Below are positions 27,403 through 35,768 of a stretch of 64,000 nucleotides of DNA, in pieces. The stretch covers positions 62,001-126,000 of the forward strand of contig NZ_SZUU01000002.1 of assembly GCF_019583405.1 (NCBI RefSeq). Reading direction: 5' to 3'. A program made the translations under genes and the position numbers. This DNA is from Bacteroides fragilis. GTDB taxonomy: Bacteria > Bacteroidota > Bacteroidia > Bacteroidales > Bacteroidaceae. The notes under the pieces were generated by a model. The model worked only from the letters and a program-made list of their open reading frames with translations. It made no database searches and was not told the DNA's origin. How positions within the stretch are numbered: position 1 is the first letter of the stretch; each line of letters opens with the position of its first letter.

Positions 27403-28395
27403 TTAAATTCCAATACTCGTGTTCTGGTTCGCGTCACTCTTCCAGTCATCTATCTTCACCGAACTCAAGCTGCCCCCCATCTTGTCCACCGTGATCTGAT
27501 AGACGTAGTGGTAACCGGCTTTCCATTCGGCACTTACCGATTTCGTCTCAAACGCATGGGCGTTTTCTGCCGACTCACCATTGATGCGAACCTTCAGGCG
27601 GAACGAAAGCACAGTTTCCTTTCCCGTCATCGGGGCTGTCAGGCAGCTCACATTCGGTGTAGCCTGCTGCTCTTTCAGCACGACCGGCCTTGCCGCATCG
27701 GCAAGCGTCAACAGGGAGGTGGACGACAGGCCATTGAGGACACCGGTCTTCAGGTTCATTGTACCCGTACCCGACTGCAAACGGCTGGTTCCGCTCTGTA
27801 TCTCTATCTGCACCAACTCCAGCTTATCTTTATTCGCCGAAGCCGACTTCACAATCCGGAAGCTGACCTTTGCCAAAGCGTGCTTCATCCTGAAGCTGAC
27901 CGCCCGGGCACCCGAAGTGGCCGTGACCGGTGCCAGCCCCGAAGCGGGAGATACTCCATAGAGATAGTCCGGCTGATCCGTCGCCAGAAAATCGGTGGCA
28001 CCGGCGGTAGTCATCACCGATACGGGTACAGTGTGGTTGCCGTCAGCCTGATGGGTCACTCCCGCCACCGGAGGATGACAGGCATACAGAAGGGCATTGG
28101 CGGTAATCACCGGAGCAGCATCCGCGCTCCAGGAGTTGTTCTGCAGCCGATACTCCGAAAACGGATTGCTGCCATAAGCCACGTGAGCCTCAGTAGTGGC
28201 ATATACACTGATCGCCTCGACGGCGGTGACGGCCGCACGGGTGGCGGCACTTCCCTCTCCGGTTTCCACTTCCACCCCGGTCAGCCGCAAAGGGCCGCCC
28301 GCAGGCAACGGATCGTCCGCCCCGCACGAGGTGAATAAGGCTGCGAGTAGCAGTACGGCTCCCATCGTGCCCTTATGGGCTTTCCTATTCTTCAT
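27403..28395 (-). CDS. Fimbrillin-family (Mfa_like_1) lipoprotein
   Basis: 330 aa from the ATG at 28395. The open frame reaches 28491 but only by overlapping the upstream gene. Signal peptide with lipobox FTSC (Cys24) and processing-like Arg53 in AATRAAV. Mfa_like_1 hallmarks follow: ISVYATT, LLYACHPPVAG, then DFLATDQPDYLYG and FRMKHALAKVSFRI in mid-protein, and a C-terminal YHYVYQITVDK strand followed by VKIDDWKSD. These match pilins of type V pili that polymerise by donor-strand exchange after Arg-specific processing. Which subunit it is cannot be told. Confidence 0.8.
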   Translation of the reverse strand: MKNRKAHKGTMGAVLLLAALFTSCGADDPLPAGGPLRLTGVEVETGEGSAATRAAVTAVEAISVYATTEAHVAYGSNPFSEYRLQNNSWSADAAPVITANALLYACHPPVAGVTHQADGNHTVPVSVMTTAGATDFLATDQPDYLYGVSPASGLAPVTATSGARAVSFRMKHALAKVSFRIVKSASANKDKLELVQIEIQSGTSRLQSGTGTMNLKTGVLNGLSSTSLLTLADAARPVVLKEQQATPNVSCLTAPMTGKETVLSFRLKVRINGESAENAHAFETKSVSAEWKAGYHYVYQITVDKMGGSLSSVKIDDWKSDANQNTSIGI

Positions 28396-28432
28396 CGGTC
28401 TATATTCTTTCTGTTTCATCTCTCTTCTTTTC

Positions 28433-29248
28433 TCAGGTTGCGCTTCCCACATTTTCTTCCGCCACATCGCTGAAAGGCGCCACGGTGACACCCGTCAGAA
28501 TCAGTTCGTTGGTGGCGGTGAAGTTATATTGGTAGTTATATCCCGCCTGTAGCGTAAACGGTGACGTGTCGGTATAAGTCTTTTGCGCCTCCGTCGTCGT
28601 TTTCAGCCTAATGGTGAACTGCCGCGAGCCGGGACAGACTATCGCCACATAAGTATGGCGGACGGAAGCCGTCGTGCTTCCCGAGGCGCAATACGGGGTT
28701 ATGGTTTCCGAGGTACCTGCATCGGTACGAATCCCCGTCCCGGACAAAGAGGCGCTCTCAGGTGTCTGCGACGACTGATAAGTCACCACCACAGTCACCT
28801 TCGCCGCTGCCGGCGCAAAGGTAAAGCTGCATTTATTTCCGTTCAATACTCCTGCCGCCGTCAACCGGTTGCTTTTCCAGAAATTGGTTGGCGTGCTTTG
28901 ATCGGCAAGGATACCGCTGAATTCCTCCGGAAAGGAAGCCGCAAAAGACTCTGATCCGGTAGTGGTCAACGCTGTCTGTCCTTCGGCCAGTCCCCAGCTG
29001 CTCTCCGCTTTGCGCTGATAGAGTGCACTTTCGGCAGCACCACCGGATTTCGATATTTTTATCCGGTCGCCGGTGACGAACGTCCGTTTGTCATAGTCAG
29101 TCGCGTGCGTGTCCCCGGCACGGGTCTCTCCTTGTCCTATTTCCGCCGATACTTCCAACGGAACAGGCAACGGATCCCCTTGGGCGCACGCCGCCAGAGC
29201 CAGCGCAATCCATACTCCTCCTATCCAATTCGTTCTCTTACCGTTCAT
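28433..29248 (-). CDS. Fimbrillin-family lipoprotein (short)
   Basis: 271 aa. Lipobox LAAC (Cys21), processing-like Arg43 in GETRAGD. Shares with its upstream neighbour (29317-30213) the early pattern DYDKRTFVTGDRIKISK versus YDRSTFVTADRIRIIR and the mid-protein FPEEFSGILADQST versus YPADYSGIYADQRN, so the two are clear paralogues. The C-terminus has the YNYQYNFTATNELILTGV strand and VAPFSDV end. It is shorter than typical Mfa_like_1 proteins and may be an accessory subunit. Confidence 0.75.
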   Translation of the reverse strand: MNGKRTNWIGGVWIALALAACAQGDPLPVPLEVSAEIGQGETRAGDTHATDYDKRTFVTGDRIKISKSGGAAESALYQRKAESSWGLAEGQTALTTTGSESFAASFPEEFSGILADQSTPTNFWKSNRLTAAGVLNGNKCSFTFAPAAAKVTVVVTYQSSQTPESASLSGTGIRTDAGTSETITPYCASGSTTASVRHTYVAIVCPGSRQFTIRLKTTTEAQKTYTDTSPFTLQAGYNYQYNFTATNELILTGVTVAPFSDVAEENVGSAT

Positions 29249-29264
29249 TGTTCATCATTTAATT

Positions 29265-29294
29265 TACCACAGAGTGACACAAGGTCACACAGAG
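29265..29294. repeat. Half copy of the dispersed palindrome (element 3)
   Basis: Only one arm is seen (ACCACAGAGTGACACAAGG and CACACAGAG), without a partner, in the 68-bp gap between two pilin genes. Confidence 0.5.
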
Positions 29295-29316
29295 GTTATT
29301 CGTTCATAATTTATTG

Positions 29317-30213
29317 TTACGTGAGACTTCCCGTATGCGACTCTCCGTTCTCCCATCCTTTGATCTCTTCTCCTACGGGCATCAGGATGTTGTTTTGCAA
29401 CGTAAGGGTGTAACTGTAATGGCTGCCCGCCTTCCGCTCGCAAGTCAGGCTGGCGGTATAGCTCACTCCGTTGTAGTCGGTCACCGTAACGGTAACCTTC
29501 TTCTGCTCCGGCGTAGGTGATTCGGCTGTCAGCGGTGACAGGATGCCGTGCCAGGTGTATTTCGTCTCGTCCGGACGATACAGGTAGATATCTTCGTCAG
29601 CGGTTCCGCCGCTATAAAGCCCTTGACCTTGCACGGTCATATATGCGAAGGGTTGTGTCAACGCATTCTTACCCTCAAATGTCAAGGTCAACTTGGTGTT
29701 GCGGTGCACAAAGGCATTCTCGCCTCCCGTGAAGGAGAGCACCCCGGTTGCACCGGAAGTCACCCCGGCACTGGTACGGAGCAAGTTACTGTTGCGGTAG
29801 TTCTCACCGTCCACACCTCCCGTTTTGTTTCGTTGATCGGCATAAATGCCGGAGTAATCGGCGGGATACATAGCCTGATAGGTAGCTCCCGACTCAAAAA
29901 GCAATTCCGAGCCCGCTGCCGAAGGGGTCCACTCTCCTGTGGCGGAAAGCGTATAATCCACCGGAGCGGACGAACTTCCACCACGCGTACGGATGATACG
30001 GATGCGGTCGGCAGTAACGAAAGTGCTGCGGTCGTAACCATTGTCGGCGGCAACGGCACGGGTGGGCGCCACCGTCTGCGCCGCATCCGGCACACCTATT
30101 TCGGCGGTCACCGTCAGCGGAGTTCCCTCCGGTACGGAGGGCAACGCCGTGTCGTCGGCACATCCGGCCAGCACCGGCAGCAGACACACGATATAGAATT
30201 GAATTGCTTTCAT
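29317..30213 (-). CDS. Fimbrillin-family lipoprotein (short)
   Basis: 298 aa from the ATG at 30213 (MKAIQFYIVCLLPVLAGC, lipobox Cys18); an ATG three codons earlier also exists. Processing-like Arg52 in APTRAVA. It carries the FVTADRIRIIR and YPADYSGIYADQR motifs shared with the next gene downstream, which marks them as a duplicated pair, and the C-terminal HYSYTLTLQNNIL strand before the WENGES end. It probably encodes an accessory or stalk subunit of the same pilus. Confidence 0.75.
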   Translation of the reverse strand: MKAIQFYIVCLLPVLAGCADDTALPSVPEGTPLTVTAEIGVPDAAQTVAPTRAVAADNGYDRSTFVTADRIRIIRTRGGSSSAPVDYTLSATGEWTPSAAGSELLFESGATYQAMYPADYSGIYADQRNKTGGVDGENYRNSNLLRTSAGVTSGATGVLSFTGGENAFVHRNTKLTLTFEGKNALTQPFAYMTVQGQGLYSGGTADEDIYLYRPDETKYTWHGILSPLTAESPTPEQKKVTVTVTDYNGVSYTASLTCERKAGSHYSYTLTLQNNILMPVGEEIKGWENGESHTGSLT

Positions 30214-30233
30214 ACACATCATTTAAAAAATTA

Positions 30234-31298
30234 TCATCCTATCGGCTTCATATCCTGGTCCACCGGAGTCTCAGCATTCCAAGGCAGAATGGCCGCGTCC
30301 TGCAAGGTCAGTCCCCGCTTACCCAGCGTCAACGTATATATGTATTGGTTTCCCCGATCCCATGCCTGATTGAAGACATCGGTCGTAAGGGTCAGTTCAC
30401 GTTCGGTGGCGGTGTTACCCAAACCGGCTTCGCCCAGCCGCAAAGTCAAAGTGACCCGTGCAGACGATGCTGCCGCCGTTTTCGGCGCCACCAGTCCATA
30501 GGCCACGGTAACAGCTCCGGTGGTTCCTATCTTCTGCGGGTTTGCCGAAGGGGTGAAGGTTAGCTTACCACTTACAGACAATCCGGATAGCGTCCCATCC
30601 GATAAAGCCATCGCGCCCGAAGTGCCCGTAAGAAAGGGTGTAGCGCCTCCCTCGGCGGTCAGGTGAACGCTTTTTACATAGTCATACACCGCATCCGCAG
30701 GCCGGTCAGTCGCATTCTGGATGCGAAACACCAGTTGTGCCAACGCATGTTGCAAGTAAATGGCAGGAGTGGCACTTTGGCTGTTGGCAGTGATGGGCTC
30801 AGCCGATCCCTGAGTGGAAGTGGCGGAACCGTACAGATAGTCATGGACGGAACAACCGTAGTCATTGGCTCCGTCAAAGGTCTGCCCCTCAGGCAGAGTT
30901 ACCGGAAGTGTGGGCAGAGTGGTTCCGCTACCGGCCGTCAACGTCACGGTGGCAGGTGACCAGGCATGGAGCCTTGCCGTCCGGAGACTGACATAGGTAG
31001 GCGGGGTGCTGCTCCAACTGTTGCCGGAACCTTTGGTAAAGGTGGCTCCCGTGGCACTGCTACCGGGATAGAGACTACCGTCCGGAGCTGCGAGGTAGAT
31101 GCCGATGCTATTGATCCGGTCTGCACCCGTACCGATACCATTGACAAGGGTACGGCTGGAGACGAGGGTAGCACCGACATGAATACCGGGCCGCAAGGGG
31201 ACGCAGTCTCCGTCGATGACAGAAAAGTCTTCGCCGGAACAGGCACCGCAAAACAGGGCTATGCTCCAAAGGAGCAAAAAGGTAAATGGTCGGTTCAT
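30234..31298 (-). CDS. Fimbrillin-family (Mfa_like_1) lipoprotein
   Basis: 354 aa. Lipobox CGAC (Cys20), processing-like Arg49 in VSSRTLVNG. Mfa_like_1 pattern: INSIGIYLAAPDG, RLHAWSPATV, SVHDYLYGSAT, YLQHALAQLVFRIQN and the C-terminal NQYIYTLTLGKRGL followed by AAILPWN. This order (name strand, aromatic pocket, YLYG turn, hydrophobic H-A-L-A core, YxYxLT strand) is shared with the genes at 27403 and 31438, which form a group of full-length pilins in this operon. Only 20 bp separate it from the next gene downstream. Confidence 0.8.
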   Translation of the reverse strand: MNRPFTFLLLWSIALFCGACSGEDFSVIDGDCVPLRPGIHVGATLVSSRTLVNGIGTGADRINSIGIYLAAPDGSLYPGSSATGATFTKGSGNSWSSTPPTYVSLRTARLHAWSPATVTLTAGSGTTLPTLPVTLPEGQTFDGANDYGCSVHDYLYGSATSTQGSAEPITANSQSATPAIYLQHALAQLVFRIQNATDRPADAVYDYVKSVHLTAEGGATPFLTGTSGAMALSDGTLSGLSVSGKLTFTPSANPQKIGTTGAVTVAYGLVAPKTAAASSARVTLTLRLGEAGLGNTATERELTLTTDVFNQAWDRGNQYIYTLTLGKRGLTLQDAAILPWNAETPVDQDMKPIG

Positions 31299-31314
31299 CT
31301 ATTATTTGGTTTAA

Positions 31315-31418
31315 TTCACCACAGAGAGACACAGAGTCTCACAGAGTTTTACAGTTCTCAACTGTTCATCATTGATCGCTGATCGTTCATTGTTGATCGT
31401 TCCGTCCTCTGTGGTGAA
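31315..31418. repeat. Dispersed intergenic palindrome (element 4)
   Basis: The left arm TTCACCACAGAGAGACACAG faces the right arm CCTCTGTGGTGAA. The middle holds short repeats of a TTCATTGTTGATCG type. It lies between two pilin genes. Confidence 0.75.
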
Positions 31419-31437
31419 TGTATTTCATAACTATTGT

Positions 31438-32568
31438 TTATTGTATATCTAAAGAACCTCCGGGTGTTTCATTCCACTTAGTTACGGTCACGTTAGTGAT
31501 AGAGAGTTCTTTACCACTGAGCTTGACGGTGTAGAGGTAATTGTTTCCGGCTGTCCAGGCATTCGTCGCAGCATTACCGAGACTGACCGCATAATCCTGA
31601 TTGTCAATCTTAAGGGTGACCTCTACATTCGTTTTGTCCTGCGTCGATTCGGGCAGCACCAAGATACTTACTTTTTTCGAAGCGTTCTGGGCTGTGGTTC
31701 TGGCAGCGTCAGTGTCAGCCGAGGCTTTCTGCAAAATATAATTCGAGATACCTCGTGTATAGGTCAGTGCCGCAGGATTGCTTCCCGGGGTTATCGTACC
31801 GTCCGAGATCTTCATTGTAGGATTGGTACCACCATTATTTAGTATAGTGCCGCTTTTGTTAGCAAGCACCAACTTGGTTAACGCACCGGTATTCTTATAA
31901 GTATGATCCGCATATACCCGGAAACTGACCATGGCAAGGGCATGCTTCATGGAGAGAGTGACTTTTCCGTCTTTACCGGATACACCTTTTTTATAACTGG
32001 CTTTCGGAGTACTTGTTTGGTCGGCATACATATAGTCCACTTCTCCGGGAGCTGTGACAATCGCATCTCCGGTAGCATTATCAGCAGCGGTGATCTTTGA
32101 ATTTTCATTAGACTCTGTCCCCGGAAATACGGAGATATTCACGGTAGAATTAGCAGTCACCTGCCCGCTTCCGTTCACCTTCAAAGCTTCACCGGATGTC
32201 GCAAGCGCCCCGCCTGTCCCCGGTTTATAGGCCGGATAATGCGCATAAATGTTCGCCTCTTCCGCCGAGAGATAAATCTTATCCGTACCACTATTACTCC
32301 AATTGCTGCCACTATAGGTATAAAGCCCGTAATTATTCGTCGCATTGTTGGTCGTCGCGTTGCTTGCGTATACCGCGATGCTTCCCATCGCAGTTCCGTC
32401 CGTAGCCGCATCTGTGCCTTGTATCGCGCTGCGTGTCAGTGCCACCTGCGGTGACACCTGCAATTCTACTCTTTCCTCTTCGTCCGTCCCTTCTTCGGGC
32501 AATGCGCTCTCACCGCACCCTACGGCAAGAAGCATTGCCGGAAGAGCAAGCAGCCAATGAACTTTCAT
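31438..32568 (-). CDS. Fimbrillin-family (Mfa_like_1) lipoprotein; candidate major pilin
   Basis: 376 aa from the ATG at 32568 (MKVHWLLALPAMLLAVGC, lipobox Cys18). The processing-like site is Arg46 in ALTRSAI, the same position as in P. gingivalis FimA. MGSIAVYASNA, YPAYKPG, DYMYADQTSTP, LSMKHALAMVSFRVY and the C-terminal YLYTVKLSGKELS are Mfa_like_1 features. It is rich in Asn, Thr and Ser, unlike its Pro/Gly-rich neighbours, as expected of a shaft pilin, but that it is the major pilin is inference. It is flanked on both sides by dispersed palindromes. Confidence 0.8.
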   Translation of the reverse strand: MKVHWLLALPAMLLAVGCGESALPEEGTDEEERVELQVSPQVALTRSAIQGTDAATDGTAMGSIAVYASNATTNNATNNYGLYTYSGSNWSNSGTDKIYLSAEEANIYAHYPAYKPGTGGALATSGEALKVNGSGQVTANSTVNISVFPGTESNENSKITAADNATGDAIVTAPGEVDYMYADQTSTPKASYKKGVSGKDGKVTLSMKHALAMVSFRVYADHTYKNTGALTKLVLANKSGTILNNGGTNPTMKISDGTITPGSNPAALTYTRGISNYILQKASADTDAARTTAQNASKKVSILVLPESTQDKTNVEVTLKIDNQDYAVSLGNAATNAWTAGNNYLYTVKLSGKELSITNVTVTKWNETPGGSLDIQ

Positions 32569-32625
32569 ATTATGGTTCATCATGTTTCGTTTTTCCTTTA
32601 ATATATAATTCGTTTTTCTTTTGAG

Positions 32626-32744
32626 TTCACCACGGAGGACACAGAGGACACAGAGTTTTTTTTTAGTCTTTCTATCTATTACCTCTTGAATAAATCCCCT
32701 CTGTGTACTCTGCGTACTCTGTGGTGAAATTACTCTGTGGTGAA
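32626..32744. repeat. Dispersed intergenic palindrome with duplicated right arm (element 5)
   Basis: The left arm TTCACCACGGAGGACACAG faces the right arm ACTCTGTGGTGAAATT, which occurs twice in tandem and runs to the stop of the gene at 32746. A run of nine T follows the left arm. Confidence 0.85.
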
Positions 32745-32745
32745 A

Positions 32746-33714
32746 TTATTCCGCCTCCAGGTCACCGTCCACCGTCACCGTAGTCCACGGTTGCACGGTC
32801 ACGGAGGTGATTCCTAATTCATGGTCACTGATGGTCAGCGTCACGGTATGGGACATGCCTGCCTGCAACAGATTCTCTCCGGCGGCGTAGTTCACCGTTA
32901 AACCGCTGAACGTGCCTATGGAAGTTTCTACAGTCAGTGTATAGGTGTCGCCCGCCTGTAAAGGGGGCACCTGTATCGTTCCTATTTCCACGGGAACGGT
33001 GCCGGTCACCTCGGTTCCCGGTCCGGCAAGGCTCAGTGAGAGTCCGGCGGGATGTTCCTCCGTAGCGCTGAACACCGGCACTCCCGTAGCCAACGTCAAG
33101 TCCGCGCAAGGCAGCGCCCCGTTCACCGTAATCCGGCGGATGCTTACAGCCACTCCGTCCGTCAGGCCCTTGCAGGCTTTGAAGCAGAGCTGTGTGAGCA
33201 GATGGTTGAACTCCAGCGGACGGTCCGCCTTCAAGCGGTTGCCGGCAAAGCGCTCACCTTCCCACTTGTTGCCACGAAGCTCGGCGGCATAAAGCAAGTC
33301 GGTTTGCCCCGTAAGCACGAAAGATGCCACACCGCTTACCGGAACGGCTGCCGGAGCGAAAGCGGTCAGATAGAGCCAGTCGCCCGAAGGGGGGTATACA
33401 GGCCCGGCTCCCGCCGCCGCTTTCCACTCCATAGTGCCGTTGGTCCGGACTATAGCGTCCCAAGTACCTTCGTATGCCTCCGATAAAGAAGCGTAGTCAC
33501 CCTTCACAGTAGAAAGTGCCACCGTAGCTTCGAACTCCTGTTCCGGCAGATTGCCGGCAGCGGCATCCCTCGACAGCGCTCCGTCCCGGGCACAGAGCTG
33601 CACCGGGACCCTCTCTTCCGTCAAGAGAGAGTCGCCGGCGGCCGTACAGCCGGAAACCCATGCGCCCAGCAGGGCGAAGAGGCTTATCTGTGTAAAAGAG
33701 TGTTTCGTCAACAT
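32746..33714 (-). CDS. Fimbrillin-family lipoprotein
   Basis: 322 aa from the ATG at 33714 (MLTKHSFTQISLFALLGAWV, lipobox VSGC); an ATG two codons earlier exists. Processing-like Arg49 in ALSRDAA. It shares with the gene at 34777 the segment YEGTWDAIVRTNG versus YDGAWDGVATDN and the turn DWLYLTAFAPAAVP versus LFLRGYYPPAP, plus FNHLLTQLCFKA versus YRHLLTRLSFAL, so these two and 33730 form a subfamily in which EHLLTQL replaces the KHALAKV core. The ending is VTVQPWTTVTVDGDLEAE. The subunit role is unknown. Confidence 0.75.
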   Translation of the reverse strand: MLTKHSFTQISLFALLGAWVSGCTAAGDSLLTEERVPVQLCARDGALSRDAAAGNLPEQEFEATVALSTVKGDYASLSEAYEGTWDAIVRTNGTMEWKAAAGAGPVYPPSGDWLYLTAFAPAAVPVSGVASFVLTGQTDLLYAAELRGNKWEGERFAGNRLKADRPLEFNHLLTQLCFKACKGLTDGVAVSIRRITVNGALPCADLTLATGVPVFSATEEHPAGLSLSLAGPGTEVTGTVPVEIGTIQVPPLQAGDTYTLTVETSIGTFSGLTVNYAAGENLLQAGMSHTVTLTISDHELGITSVTVQPWTTVTVDGDLEAE

Positions 33715-33729
33715 GGGCAACAGGGAGAT

Positions 33730-34743
33730 TTATTCTAATGTCGCGCTGCCGTCAGCACCGGCCTTCCATGGAGTCACGGTAGCGGTAGCCGTCACTTTGG
33801 TAGCATTCGCACCCTTCGGCTCTTTCACTGTCAAGGTGATCAGGTGGGCTTCGCCTTTCACTGTAGCCAGATCATCTCCGCCCGCAGCCTTAACGGGCAC
33901 ATTGTGGAAAGGAATGTCTGTGCCACCTACATTGATAATGGCGCAAACCATCAGTTTAGCCGCAGGACGGATCATGACCGGTGTACCCACTTTCACGGCT
34001 TCCGCCGACAACACATTGTTAGAAATGCCCGGGACAGGAAGAGTACCGCTATTGATATTATCCCACGTCACATCGCCATTGGTGGCGTTCACCATGGTAG
34101 GACGATAAGCCTCCTGCACCTCAATGCTTTTCAGGCTGACCGTTTTACCTGCCCACTCTCCTTTGCTCTCGGCAATCGGTTCCAGTTTCATCGCAAAATT
34201 AAGCTGAGTGGTGAGGTGCTCAAAAACCAGGGCGGCTGTTTGCGATGCCCCGCTGTTGCCGGCCGCTACTTCCTTCGCATACATCACGTCCTGCTGTCCG
34301 TCTGTCTGAAGGATCTTTACTGTAGTCGCACTCACCTCACCTGCGGGAGAGACTGCCGCCAGGAAAGAATTCTCACTCGTATTTGACGCATGATAGTAAA
34401 GAGTAGGGTTCAGCCCTAAATCGGCGGCAGAACCGCCTACCGTGAAAGTGGTGTTCGATACGGTTGCGCGTGCATTCAGCGTTCCGTTATCGGCAACATC
34501 GTTCTTAGTGACCGGAGTAAAACCCAACCAGTCTCCCGATGTTCCGTCATGCATCAGCACGGTAGCTGTCACATCGGCTCCTTCGGCAGCCACAGCACGG
34601 CTGGTAGCCAAGCCCTGTACACTCTGCGACACCCGGATAGGGGTTGCGTTCACCGGACCCACGGGCAGACTGTCCGTGTCATTGCTTGAGCAGCCCGCCA
34701 ATAGGAGTGCCATAGCCGCTACACTTAATTTCGTTTTCATCAT
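33730..34743 (-). CDS. Fimbrillin-family lipoprotein
   Basis: 337 aa, starting MMKTKLSVAAMALLLAGC (lipobox Cys18). Processing-like Arg49 in ATSRAVA. Contains YYHASNTSENSFLAAVSP, the FEHLLTQL-like FEHLTTQLNFAMKL core, and the C-terminal HLITLTVKEPKG strand before VTPWKAGADGSATLE. It lies 15 bp upstream of the gene at 32746 and 33 bp downstream of the gene at 34777. Compared with the neighbouring subunits it is Ala- and Val-rich. It could be a shaft or adaptor pilin; sequence does not decide. Confidence 0.75.
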   Translation of the reverse strand: MMKTKLSVAAMALLLAGCSSNDTDSLPVGPVNATPIRVSQSVQGLATSRAVAAEGADVTATVLMHDGTSGDWLGFTPVTKNDVADNGTLNARATVSNTTFTVGGSAADLGLNPTLYYHASNTSENSFLAAVSPAGEVSATTVKILQTDGQQDVMYAKEVAAGNSGASQTAALVFEHLTTQLNFAMKLEPIAESKGEWAGKTVSLKSIEVQEAYRPTMVNATNGDVTWDNINSGTLPVPGISNNVLSAEAVKVGTPVMIRPAAKLMVCAIINVGGTDIPFHNVPVKAAGGDDLATVKGEAHLITLTVKEPKGANATKVTATATVTPWKAGADGSATLE

Positions 34744-34776
34744 TTTTTTTTAAGTTTATAGTTAATAATATAGTTG

Positions 34777-35733
34777 TTATTTCAAGGATTCACCGTTTAC
34801 CTTGCCTCCATCCAGTTCGCCGCTTCCCGGTTTCCCCGCCTGCCACTCTCCTACTGTGGCCACGGCGCTTATCTCTGCAGGATCGGGTGCTGAAGGTGAG
34901 GGTAACTCCACCTTCACCGTATACGAGATGCCTCCCTCGCCTGCCCCGCCTCCTTCGAAACGGATGGGAAGTTCCCGGTAGACCCGGTCGTGCGTACGGT
35001 CATCGTCCACGGCCAGCGTCAGGTCGAGGGTGAACGTTGCCGAAGGTTGCACCAATACATAGCCCGGAAGGAAAAGTTTGCCATCGGTAAACCCTAATCC
35101 GTCCCCTCCTTCCTCAACGGTATAGATGGGGACCGAAACCGTTTCACCCGTAGCGGTAAGCAGTTCCGTAGCAAGCGAAAGGCTGACCTCGCCGGCCAGA
35201 CCATTGAGGTGGAGCTCACGGATGCGAAACCCTTCGGTGTTTTCCGCCTCGATGGTGAGGGCAAAACTGAGCCGGGTCAGCAGGTGGCGGTACATCAGCG
35301 ATTGTTCTTCCGCCGGACCGAAAGGTGACGACAGCGAACCGGACTGTTCCCCGGTCAGCATCAGGTCTTCTTCGCCCGTGAGCCGGTAAGTCAGGCTGCC
35401 GTCCGCCTCCAGGGGAGCCGGGGGATAATATCCCCTCAGAAAGAGCGCCGAACCGTCAGCGGGATAATAGCGTTCGGGGGTGAGGCGGATTTCGTTGTCC
35501 GTAGCCACCCCGTCCCAAGCACCGTCGTACTCTCCCGTGCGGCTTCCATAGGCAATGCCCACAGAAGTTTCGCCAAAGGTGCTGACCAACGCACGGGTGC
35601 GGATGCCTGTGTAAAGCCGGATGGGGACAGGCTCTACCTCGGGACGCGGCTCAAGGGTGCGCTCGGTGCAGGAGCAGAAGCAGAAGCCAATAAGAGCGAC
35701 CACTTTTATCATATATTTCGGCTTGAATATCAT
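34777..35733 (-). CDS. Fimbrillin-family lipoprotein (possible anchor-proximal subunit)
   Basis: 318 aa. Hydrophobic signal MIKVVALIGFCFCSC preceded by a short basic stretch, with two candidate lipid cysteines (Cys20, Cys22). Processing-like Arg47 in GIRTRALVS. Early pilin motif YDGAWDGVATDN, turn LFLRGYYPPAP, core YRHLLTRLSFALTI and a C-terminal ISYTVKVELPS strand. It is the first pilin-like gene after the DUF3575 outer-membrane protein. In P. gingivalis fimbrial operons the anchor (FimB/Mfa2) escapes Arg processing; this one has an Arg, so calling it an anchor is only a guess based on position. Confidence 0.7.
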   Translation of the reverse strand: MIFKPKYMIKVVALIGFCFCSCTERTLEPRPEVEPVPIRLYTGIRTRALVSTFGETSVGIAYGSRTGEYDGAWDGVATDNEIRLTPERYYPADGSALFLRGYYPPAPLEADGSLTYRLTGEEDLMLTGEQSGSLSSPFGPAEEQSLMYRHLLTRLSFALTIEAENTEGFRIRELHLNGLAGEVSLSLATELLTATGETVSVPIYTVEEGGDGLGFTDGKLFLPGYVLVQPSATFTLDLTLAVDDDRTHDRVYRELPIRFEGGGAGEGGISYTVKVELPSPSAPDPAEISAVATVGEWQAGKPGSGELDGGKVNGESLK

Positions 35734-35768
35734 ATTCCCAATCTTCTTGTTTTAGTTCACCACTATTA

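Noticed and set aside
27508..28338. 276-codon plus-strand open frame and similar long antisense frames in the fimbrial operon
   Set aside because: They are shadows of pilin genes whose GC-rich Gly/Ala/Thr codons leave the other strand open; none has domain patterns.
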